From the NCBI GenBank assembly GCA_947458305.1, contig CANGZO010000150.1:1-5945 (forward strand): a stretch of DNA of 5,945 nt. The letters are read 5' to 3'. The stretch comes from Comamonadaceae bacterium. Lineage in GTDB: Bacteria > Pseudomonadota > Gammaproteobacteria > Burkholderiales > Burkholderiaceae_C. Made by a program: the position numbers and the translations under genes. This document shows, piece after piece, positions 1 through 5,548 of the stretch (positions are counted from its first letter, which is position 1; the number at the start of each line of letters is the position of its first letter). The notes beneath the pieces were generated by a model. The model was not told the DNA's origin. It saw only the letters and a program-made list of their open reading frames with translations, and made no database searches.

Positions 1-517
1 CCAGCGTGAAGTAATAAAACACCCGCTTGTTTTCCAGGTCGATGATGCCCGCATCGGGCCGGAAGTTGAGGAACAAACCGTCCGAGCCGCCCAGGGCTTT
101 GTTGTCAAAGAAGATGAAGAAGATCATCTGCGCGAAAGCCATGGTCACCATGATGAAGTAGATGCCGTGCGTGCGCACCACCAAAAAGCCAATCACCAAG
201 GCCGCCAAGGCCGAACCGCCCACCGCCAGCGGCAAGCTGGTGTACAGGCTGATGGCTTCGTTTTGGGGAGTGATGAAAGCCAGCACATAACCCGCCAAGC
301 CAAAGTAGGCGGCATGGCCCAGCGACACCAAGCCGGTCACGCCTTGCAGCAGATCGAGGCTCATGGCCAAGATGGCCAGGATCATCATGCGCACGACCAT
401 GGCCGTGTAAAAGTCAGACCCGACAAAGGGGAAGGCGGCGAGCGCCAAAAAGCCCAGCACCATCACCAGTTGGATGCTGCGCGGCAGGGTTTCGAGGTGA
501 ATTTGCGGCATGCTCAT
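1..517 (-). CDS. livM: LivM-type branched-chain amino acid ABC transporter permease (partial, C-terminus outside window)
   Basis: One of the two inner-membrane permeases of a Liv/HAAT-type ABC importer; it would pair with the LivH encoded just upstream to form the channel. The first 172 codons are present and the frame is still open at position 1. The ATG at 517 follows a GAGAAG Shine-Dalgarno at 524-529, and an in-frame second ATG lies two codons later. After a short cytoplasmic start come hydrophobic segments around residues 16-31, 40-58, 62-82, 96-114 and 117-137. LivM hallmarks are visible: GLVSLGHAAYFGLAGY at 62-77, RTHGIYFIMVTMAFAQM at 115-131 and GGSDGL at 143-148. The family is usually a little over 300 residues, so almost half is missing. 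The gap to the livH stop is only 16 bases, so the two are surely cotranscribed. The transported compound cannot be read from the permease. Confidence 0.93.
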   Translation of the reverse strand, partial: MSMPQIHLETLPRSIQLVMVLGFLALAAFPFVGSDFYTAMVVRMMILAILAMSLDLLQGVTGLVSLGHAAYFGLAGYVLAFITPQNEAISLYTSLPLAVGGSALAALVIGFLVVRTHGIYFIMVTMAFAQMIFFIFFDNKALGGSDGLFLNFRPDAGIIDLENKRVFYYFTL

Positions 518-533
518 GTTGTTCTTCTCGTTG

Positions 534-1397
534 TCATTGCTTGAACAGGCCTTCGGGTTTGTACAGCAGCACAGCCGCCATCAGCACATACACCAGCATG
601 CCCGAGGCTTGGGGCAGCAGCACCTTGCCAAAGGTGTCGACCAGGCCCACCAGCAGGGCCGCGATCAAAGCGCCGCGTACCGAGCCGATGCCGCCAATGA
701 CCACCACCACAAAGCACATGATCAAAACCTGACTGCCCATGTTGGGGTAGACGCTCGACACAGGCGCGGCGATCATGCCCGCGATTGAGGCCAGGCCAAT
801 GCCCAAAGCAAACACCACCGAATGGATGAGCTTGATGTTGACACCCAGCGATTCGGTCATCTCTCGGTTGAAGGCGCCTGCGCGGATCTTCATGCCCAAG
901 CGGGTTTTGGAGATCAACAAATACAGGCCAAGCGCCAGCACCAAGCACACGCCCGACATGAACAAGCGGTACACCGGGTACGACAGGTTCTCGGTCAGGG
1001 GGATAGAAGCTGCCAACATTTGCGGCACAGGCAAGCCATGCACATCGTCGCCCCAGATGATGGAGCGCAGCTCTTCAAACACATAGATCAGGCCAAAGGT
1101 CAGCAGCACTTGGTCCAGGTGATCTCGGTGATAAAAGTGCCGAAACAGCAAACGCTCAATGACCAATCCGAAAGCCACCGACAAAGCCGTGCCCACGATG
1201 ATGGCCAAAGTGAAGCTGCCCAGCTGCGCGGCCAAAGACCACGCCAGGTAAGCACCCAGCATGTAAAAACTGCCGTGCGCCAAGTTGACCACGCCCATGA
1301 TGCCGAAGATCAGCGTCAGGCCCGCGGCCAGCATGAACAGCAGCAGCCCGTACTGGACGCTGTTGAGCAGCTGGATCAAAAAATTCACAAAGTCCAT
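534..1397 (-). CDS. livH: LivH-type branched-chain amino acid ABC transporter permease
   Basis: Complete 287-residue inner-membrane permease of the Liv/HAAT family, the partner of LivM. The N-terminus (MDFVNFLIQLLNSVQYGLLL) is typical of LivH. The conserved segment GIMGVVNLAHGSFYMLGAY spans residues 33-51 approximately, and RAGAFNREMTESLGVN at 172-187 lies in the cytoplasmic loop expected to contact the ATPase. The glycine-rich GGIGSVRGALIAALLVG spans 235-251, and the protein ends in the usual YKPEGLF. Hydrophobic segments are spread along the whole length, as expected of a polytopic protein of normal size for the family. The ATG at 1397 is chosen because it begins the family-like sequence and has AAAGAGA at 1406-1412 eight bases upstream. 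The frame stays open to a TTG at 1457, but that extension (with Cys and His) is unlike the family. A terminator-like hairpin precedes the gene, so its expression may be lower than that of the binding protein. Confidence 0.95.
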   Translation of the reverse strand: MDFVNFLIQLLNSVQYGLLLFMLAAGLTLIFGIMGVVNLAHGSFYMLGAYLAWSLAAQLGSFTLAIIVGTALSVAFGLVIERLLFRHFYHRDHLDQVLLTFGLIYVFEELRSIIWGDDVHGLPVPQMLAASIPLTENLSYPVYRLFMSGVCLVLALGLYLLISKTRLGMKIRAGAFNREMTESLGVNIKLIHSVVFALGIGLASIAGMIAAPVSSVYPNMGSQVLIMCFVVVVIGGIGSVRGALIAALLVGLVDTFGKVLLPQASGMLVYVLMAAVLLYKPEGLFKQ

Positions 1398-1405
1398 CGG
1401 GAATT

Positions 1406-1412
1406 TCTCTTT
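1406..1412 (-). promoter_or_regulatory. Shine-Dalgarno of livH
   Basis: On the minus strand the sequence reads AAAGAGA eight bases before the ATG at 1397. It supports that start over the upstream TTG at 1457, which would add 20 residues unlike the family. Confidence 0.6.
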
Positions 1413-1462
1413 GAATGGGTGAGAACGGCAGTGCGATGCACAAAGCCCAAGCGCCAATGAAA

Positions 1463-1484
1463 ACGGCGGACCGAAATCCGCCGT
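1463..1484 (-). terminator. Terminator-like hairpin between the binding-protein gene and livH
   Basis: On the minus strand ACGGCGGA, a 6-base loop TTTCGG and TCCGCCGT form a perfect 8-bp, GC-rich stem. Counting the last stem base, it is followed by TTTTCATT. The hairpin begins 21 bases after the stop of the binding-protein gene and ends 65 bases before the livH ATG. The T-run is short, so it is probably a leaky intrinsic terminator or an RNA 3'-end stabiliser and not a full stop. In importer operons such elements commonly let the binding protein be made in excess over the membrane parts. The structure is seen directly; its activity is inferred. Confidence 0.6.
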
Positions 1485-1505
1485 GGCACGGAGGGCCCGC
1501 GCAGT

Positions 1506-2699
1506 TTACATGCGGCAACCTGCGCCGGAGTCGGCCAGCGCCTTGGCGGCAACGCCGATTACCTTGTTCTCTTTGTTCGAGACTTCGCGCAGGTAAATGT
1601 CTTGCACCGGGTTGTGCGACTTGCTCATGGTCCACTTGCCGCGTGGGCTGTCGATCACGGCGGCTTCCATGGCCTTGATCATGGCGGCTTTTTGGCTCAC
1701 ATCGCCTTTGACTGCGTTGGCGCCCTGAATCAGCAGCAAGCCGGTGTCATAGCCTTGCACCGCGTACACATCGGGCTGCAGTTTGAAGGTCTTGGCATAG
1801 TTCAGGCGGAACGTGTTGTTGCGCTTGGTCTCGATGCCATCGCCGTAGTGCAGGGTGGTGAGCACGCCGTCGGCCGCAGGGCCCGCGGCTTCCAGCACGC
1901 CTTCGGTCAAAAAGCCCGAGCCATACAGCGGAATCTTGCCCTTGAGGCCAGCGGCGGCGTAATCGCGCAAGAACTTGGCCGCACCGCCGCCCGCAAAGAA
2001 GCAAGCCACTGCGTCGGGCTTGAGCGCAGCGATTTCGGTGAGCAAAGCCTGGAACTCGACGTTGGGGAAGGGCAGGCCCAGTTCTTTGACGATGGTGCCA
2101 CCGGCTTTGGTGTAGCTGTCACGGAAGCCTTCAAAGGCCTCGTCGCCAGCGGCGTACTTCCAGGTGATCCAGACTGCTTTTTTGTGGCCACGCTTGACCA
2201 TGGTCTCGCCCAAAGCCATGGTGGGCTGGCTGTTGGAAAAGCTGGTGCGGAACACATTGGGGGCGCACTGGGCGCGGGTGGCCATGTGCACGCCCGCGTT
2301 GGGGATGAGGTTGATCACGCCGCTTTCGCGGGCCACGCGGTGAATGCCCATTTGAACGCCCGAGTGCACCGTGCCGACCAGCACGTCGACCTTGTCGCGC
2401 TGCACCAGTTTGTTGGCGTTTTCAATGGCTTTGGAAGGCTCAGACTCGTCGTCCACCTTGAACCACTCGATTTCACGGCCACCCAGTTTGCCGCCTTGTT
2501 CGTTGATGGCCATGCGAAAACCGTTTTCGATGGCCACACCCAGCTGTGCAAAGGTGCCGGTATAGGGCAGCATCAGGCCGACACGGATTTTGCCGGTCTG
2601 GGCCAGCGCACTTTGCGGCACCAGCAGGCCCGAAGATGTAGCGCCCAACAGGGCGGCGCCTTGTGCCAATACTTGGCGGCGTGAAGAGGGTTGGCTCAT
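1506..2699 (-). CDS. Periplasmic solute-binding protein of a Liv/HAAT-type ABC importer (type 1 fold)
   Basis: A 397-residue precursor of the branched-chain amino acid / amide / aromatic-acid binding protein family (Peripla_BP_6-like, LivJ/LivK type). It should capture the ligand in the periplasm and hand it to the LivH-LivM permease encoded next. Residues 1-34 are an export signal: SRRQVLA at 6-12 is a twin-arginine-like motif, followed by a modest hydrophobic stretch (14-27) and SALAQ at 30-34, with cleavage likely after Ala33. The mature part starts TGKIRVGLMLPYTGTFA, a typical family opening. Other family-like segments are VLVGTVHSGV (106-115), FRTSFSNSQPT (150-160), WKYAAGDEAFEGF (180-192), PFPNVEFQALLTEI (210-223), LYGSGFL (258-264) and PDVYAVQGYD (309-318). 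The ATG at 2699 has GGAG six bases upstream; an upstream in-frame TTG at 2717 is less likely. From memory, close relatives are common in Burkholderiales, sometimes beside aromatic catabolism genes. The ligand is unknown, so no gene symbol is given. Confidence 0.93.
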   Translation of the reverse strand: MSQPSSRRQVLAQGAALLGATSSGLLVPQSALAQTGKIRVGLMLPYTGTFAQLGVAIENGFRMAINEQGGKLGGREIEWFKVDDESEPSKAIENANKLVQRDKVDVLVGTVHSGVQMGIHRVARESGVINLIPNAGVHMATRAQCAPNVFRTSFSNSQPTMALGETMVKRGHKKAVWITWKYAAGDEAFEGFRDSYTKAGGTIVKELGLPFPNVEFQALLTEIAALKPDAVACFFAGGGAAKFLRDYAAAGLKGKIPLYGSGFLTEGVLEAAGPAADGVLTTLHYGDGIETKRNNTFRLNYAKTFKLQPDVYAVQGYDTGLLLIQGANAVKGDVSQKAAMIKAMEAAVIDSPRGKWTMSKSHNPVQDIYLREVSNKENKVIGVAAKALADSGAGCRM

Positions 2700-2705
2700 G
2701 GTTGT

Positions 2706-2709
2706 CTCC
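2706..2709 (-). promoter_or_regulatory. Shine-Dalgarno of the binding-protein gene
   Basis: Minus-strand TTGGAGACAACC directly precedes the ATG at 2699; the GGAG core lies six bases from the start. It fixes the start so that the protein begins MSQPSSRRQ, and it rules against the TTG at 2717, which lies upstream of this site. Confidence 0.7.
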
Positions 2710-2747
2710 AATGACAAGGAAGAAAGAACGCCAAGCAGGTGTTTGGT

Positions 2748-2790
2748 GTTCCACGATCCCGGTCATTATGGGTCAATTGATTTGCACTTT
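2748..2790 (-). promoter_or_regulatory. Weak sigma-70-like promoter candidates for the transporter operon
   Basis: The gap between fliJ and the binding-protein gene (2700-2831, 132 bases) is the natural place for a transporter promoter. Two overlapping candidates can be seen on the minus strand. One is CATAAT at 2765-2770, a 5-of-6 match to a -10 box, but with only a poor -35 (TCAAAA) 17 bases upstream. The other is TTGACC at 2771-2776, a 5-of-6 match to a -35 box, with a poor -10 (TGGAAC, 2748-2753) at 17 bases. Neither is convincing as a whole, so this marks a region more than a defined promoter. Confidence 0.25.
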
Positions 2791-2794
2791 TGAG

Positions 2795-2824
2795 CCCATT
2801 GAACCCCGTGAAAACCCTTTGAAC
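2795..2824. repeat. Short direct repeat in the fliJ / transporter gap
   Basis: CCCATTGAAC (2795-2804) and CCCTTTGAAC (2815-2824) agree at 9 of 10 bases and start 20 bp apart, close to two helical turns. They lie just upstream of the promoter candidates for the transporter operon, so a regulator-binding site is possible. A single imperfect pair this short could also arise by chance in a gap this size. Confidence 0.25.
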
Positions 2825-2831
2825 TGGCCCT

Positions 2832-3281
2832 TCAGCGCTGAAAGCTCAGGTTGAACTGCCGCACGCCCAACTCGTCCATCAACTTTTGTTCATGGCGCTG
2901 CTGCTCAAGGGCGACGGCCTTGGCGTCTTGGGCTTCCATCGACTTCATCTTGTGCAGCTCGATCTCTGCCAATGCACGCTTTTTTCGAACAATGGCCACG
3001 TGGTCTCTGGCTCTGCTCAGGTCCAGCACCACGCGTTGCTGCAAATTGAGCAACTGGGCCATGAATTGCCGCTGGTTCATGCTGGCCTGCATGCCCATCA
3101 CAGGCACTTGGGCGGTTTGCTCTTTGAGCCGGTACTCGTCGTACAGCCTGCACAGCCTGTCATGGCTGGCCTGCAGTTGGTCCACGCGGGCCATGGCCTG
3201 GGCGATTTCGTTTTGGGCGTCGTTCACCGTATCCTGGGCTTTTTTAACCAGGACGGGCCAGCAAGTTCGGGCTTGTCGCAT
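2832..3281 (-). CDS. fliJ: Flagellar export protein FliJ
   Basis: A 149-residue protein identified as FliJ from length, helical character and position right after fliI. FliJ is the small coiled-coil stalk of the flagellar type III export ATPase. It sits in the centre of the FliI hexamer, as the gamma subunit does in F1, links the ATPase to the FlhA gate, and helps recycle export chaperones. The sequence is almost entirely charged or polar helix: one long helix covers roughly residues 8-55 and a second roughly 68-135, with a short break around VPVMGM (59-64), giving the expected two-helix antiparallel hairpin. MNQRQFMAQLLNLQQRV at 68-84 is FliJ-like. FliJ is poorly conserved, so context carries much of the call. 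The ATG at 3281 has a strong AAGGAG five bases upstream and lies 18 bases after fliI. The usual neighbour fliK is not next. Confidence 0.9.
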   Translation of the reverse strand: MRQARTCWPVLVKKAQDTVNDAQNEIAQAMARVDQLQASHDRLCRLYDEYRLKEQTAQVPVMGMQASMNQRQFMAQLLNLQQRVVLDLSRARDHVAIVRKKRALAEIELHKMKSMEAQDAKAVALEQQRHEQKLMDELGVRQFNLSFQR

Positions 3282-3286
3282 GGGGG

Positions 3287-3292
3287 CTCCTT
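3287..3292 (-). promoter_or_regulatory. Strong Shine-Dalgarno of fliJ
   Basis: Minus-strand AAGGAG followed by five C and then the ATG at 3281. It is the best ribosome-binding site in the window and fixes the fliJ start. It suggests fliJ is translated independently rather than by coupling to fliI. Confidence 0.75.
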
Positions 3293-3299
3293 GGGGGTG

Positions 3300-4619
3300 T
3301 CAGTTCTGCATCAGCACTTGAACTTCGTGCCGGGTGGTCGCCGAGTCTTGGCTGCTGTGCATGTCTTGTTGTAAAAAATGTTCCATCGATGAGCGCAAGC
3401 GGATGGCTTGGTCCAGGTCGGGGTTGCTGCCGGCCTCGTAGGCGCCCACCTGGATCAGGTCTTGGTTTTGTTGGTACAGCGACCACAAGCGCCGAAACCG
3501 GTTGGCCATCTTTTGGTCTTCTGGCGAGATCAGGTTTTGCATCACCCGCGACACCGAACCATTCAGGTCAATGGCAGGGTAGTGCGCGGCATCGGCCAGC
3601 TTGCGCGACAGCATCACCTGGCCATCGAGCGAGGCGCGGGCAATGTCCACGATCGGGTCGTTGGCATCGTCCCCCTCGGCCAGCACGGTGTAGATGGCGG
3701 TGATCGAGCCCACGCCGTGGCGTCCTACACCAGCGCGTTCAATCAAATTGGGCAACAACGCAAACACCGATGGTGGATAACCCTTGGCGGTGGGCGGCTC
3801 GCCCACGGCCAGCCCGATTTCGCGTTGCGCGTGGGCCACCCGGGTCAGGCTGTCCACCAGCATCAACACGTTTTTGCCTTGGTCTCTGAAGTACTCGGCA
3901 ATCACATGCGTCATGTGCGTGGCTTTGAGGCGCAGCACCGGCGATTCATTGGCGGGTGCCGCCACCAGCACCGACTTGGCCAAGCCCACCGGCCCCAGTG
4001 ACTCTTCAATGAAAGCCTGCACCTCACGCCCGCGCTCGCCAATCAGCCCAATCACCACCACATCGGCTTCGGTGAACCGGGTCATCATGCCGAGCAACAC
4101 ACTTTTGCCCACGCCAGAACCTGCAATCAAACCCAAGCGTTGGCCCCGGCCAATCGTCAGCATGCCGTTGATGGCTTTGACGCCCACGTCCAAAATTTCC
4201 TTGATCGGGCCACGCTCCATCGGGTTAATGGGGCGGCCTTGCAGGCTCAGCACATCGCGGCAATCGGGCGCGGGCTTGCCGTCCAGCGGCTGGCCGCGTC
4301 CGTCGATGATGCGGCCCAACAAATCCGGGCCCAAAGCCACTTGCGAGGTGTGGCTGATCACCCGCACCTGAGCGCCCGGGCCAATGCCTTGGGGTTCGGT
4401 GAAGGGCAACAAAAACAAAGTCTCGTCGTTGAAGCCCACCACCTCGGCCTCGACCCGGTGGCCCATCTGCCCCACGATTTCGCAGCAAGCGCCCAGCGGC
4501 GCCATCAGGCCACGCGTCTCCAGCCGCATGCCCACCAAGCGCACCAGCGTGCCGTTGCGTTGCGGCTCAGGTGCATGCAAAGAGCCGATCAGCTGGTTGA
4601 CTTCATGTTCAAAGTTCAT
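3300..4619 (-). CDS. fliI: Flagellum-specific ATP synthase / type III export ATPase FliI
   Basis: A complete 439-residue export ATPase of the F1-beta-like family. FliI forms a hexamer at the cytoplasmic base of the flagellum and hydrolyses ATP to help unfold and feed rod, hook and filament subunits to the export gate. The Walker A loop AGSGVGKS is at residues 166-173, with Lys172 as the phosphate-binding lysine. GLIGERGREV at 191-200 carries the presumed catalytic Glu195, and the Walker B strand VLMLVDSLTR at 251-260 has Asp256. The ATPase alpha/beta signature PAIDLNGSVS is at 348-357. YPPSVFALLPNLIERAG (281-297) and EGDDANDPIVDIARASLDG (315-333) are also typical. Residues 1-20 should be the FliH-binding end. 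The start ATG overlaps the fliH stop (ATGA, 4616-4619) and has no clear Shine-Dalgarno, which implies translational coupling that may keep FliH and FliI in proportion. No key residue is missing. A virulence type III ATPase is excluded by the flagellar neighbours. Confidence 0.97.
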   Translation of the reverse strand: MNFEHEVNQLIGSLHAPEPQRNGTLVRLVGMRLETRGLMAPLGACCEIVGQMGHRVEAEVVGFNDETLFLLPFTEPQGIGPGAQVRVISHTSQVALGPDLLGRIIDGRGQPLDGKPAPDCRDVLSLQGRPINPMERGPIKEILDVGVKAINGMLTIGRGQRLGLIAGSGVGKSVLLGMMTRFTEADVVVIGLIGERGREVQAFIEESLGPVGLAKSVLVAAPANESPVLRLKATHMTHVIAEYFRDQGKNVLMLVDSLTRVAHAQREIGLAVGEPPTAKGYPPSVFALLPNLIERAGVGRHGVGSITAIYTVLAEGDDANDPIVDIARASLDGQVMLSRKLADAAHYPAIDLNGSVSRVMQNLISPEDQKMANRFRRLWSLYQQNQDLIQVGAYEAGSNPDLDQAIRLRSSMEHFLQQDMHSSQDSATTRHEVQVLMQN

Positions 4620-5548
4620 GCGGGTTCGCCGTCGTCAGGGGGTGTCGCTTTCACGTCGGTGTCTTGCACGTCAATCACTTGGCGGTTCCAGTCCCTCTTG
4701 GGGGTGGACTCGGGCAGTGGCTCTGCACGGTCGCGCACCAAGCCGGAGTTCTGCATCCAGGCTTCTGGCTCGGGCAACAAACGCCGAGCCAAAGGCTCCA
4801 GCCTGTTTTCAATCAAGTCTTGCACCACACTGTCTTGCACCCGCACCCGCACGCTGCCGGGACGCAAATTGGCATCGGGATCCAATTGCAAATGGGCCGT
4901 GACCGCCTCCCCCATCGCCTGCAGTTGCTTCAGGTCGTCTGGGTTCAAGCTGACCTGAACCGGTGGCACCGGGTGTTCGAGTTGGGCAATGCACGACTGC
5001 ACCAAACCATGAATGGCCTGACCTGACAGCTTGAGCTCGGCACGCACCAGTTGCTCGGCCAAATGCAAAGACAAGCGCTTGAGGGGTTCAAAAAAGCGCT
5101 GGGGGTCTTGGCTGATGCTTTGCAACTCCATGCCTAAACGCTGGATCAACTCGCGCTCTTGTGCGCGCTCGGTGTGGGTTTCTGCCAAGTGCTGGGCCCG
5201 GCCTTCGGCCACGCCGGCCTGAAAGGCCTCATTTCGCAGCTGTTCCAAGGCTTCTTCTGACACCGTGGTTTGAGCAGACGCCTCCTCGGTGTCTGAGGGC
5301 TCCACAGGCACGGCATTGGCGTCGGCATCGATCAAATCGGGTGCCAATTGGGTATCGCCATCCAAGGGGGAAGGCCCATCGGTGTTGGCTGGCCATGCGG
5401 TTTGCACAGGAAACGTCCAAGACCCGAATGAGCGGGATCGCACCGCATCCCATTCGGTCCTTGCAAAGGTAGGCGCCACAGTGGCTTTGCTCAGCAATGC
5501 GTCCGAATTCCAAACGCTGTTGTAATTGCCCATCTTAGACAAAGCCAT
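4616..5548 (-). CDS. fliH: Flagellar assembly protein FliH (export ATPase regulator), long form
   Basis: A 310-residue FliH, the homodimeric partner and negative regulator of FliI; it tethers the ATPase to the C-ring (FliN) and to FlhA. The N-terminal part holds tryptophans (Trp13, Trp34, Trp44) followed by an acidic, Pro/Ala-rich stretch (about 55-95). AxxxGxxxG at Ala108-Gly112-Gly116 is the start of the glycine-repeat helix known from FliH, leading into a charged helix to about 145. The conserved C-terminal domain spans about 148-260, with HLAEQLVRAEL near 162-172 and PGSVRVRVQDSVVQDLIENRL near 230-250. A polar tail of about 50 residues follows, so the protein is well above the 235 residues of the enterobacterial form. 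The start is uncertain: ATG 5548 overlaps fliG by 14 bases, GTG 5554 adds two codons, and ATG 5533 comes one base after the fliG stop. None has a strong Shine-Dalgarno. Confidence 0.92.
   Translation of the reverse strand: MALSKMGNYNSVWNSDALLSKATVAPTFARTEWDAVRSRSFGSWTFPVQTAWPANTDGPSPLDGDTQLAPDLIDADANAVPVEPSDTEEASAQTTVSEEALEQLRNEAFQAGVAEGRAQHLAETHTERAQERELIQRLGMELQSISQDPQRFFEPLKRLSLHLAEQLVRAELKLSGQAIHGLVQSCIAQLEHPVPPVQVSLNPDDLKQLQAMGEAVTAHLQLDPDANLRPGSVRVRVQDSVVQDLIENRLEPLARRLLPEPEAWMQNSGLVRDRAEPLPESTPKRDWNRQVIDVQDTDVKATPPDDGEPA

Noticed and set aside
1398..1457. A 20-residue N-terminal extension of LivH from a TTG at 1457.
   Set aside because: The extra residues do not look like LivH, and a Shine-Dalgarno lies correctly before the ATG at 1397, where the family sequence begins.
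1602..2684. A 360-codon open frame on the plus strand across the binding-protein gene, and similar long plus-strand frames at 822-1460, 3408-4001 and 4140-4958.
   Set aside because: They mirror strongly supported minus-strand genes. Their translations are rich in His, Gln, Ala and Arg with no family resemblance, as expected from GC-rich codon bias on the opposite strand.
2783..2798. A sigma-54-like GG-N10-GC arrangement on the minus strand (TGGGCTCAAAAGTGCA) upstream of the binding-protein gene.
   Set aside because: The invariant GG and GC have the right spacing, but CAC after the GG and one T of the TTGC are missing. I judged the match too weak to list as a promoter.
2831..2842. A perfect 12-base palindrome TTCAGCGCTGAA covering the fliJ stop codon, considered as a terminator.
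   Set aside because: It has no loop of its own and no T-run after it on the minus strand, so it is not a credible intrinsic terminator. Palindromes of this size also occur by chance.
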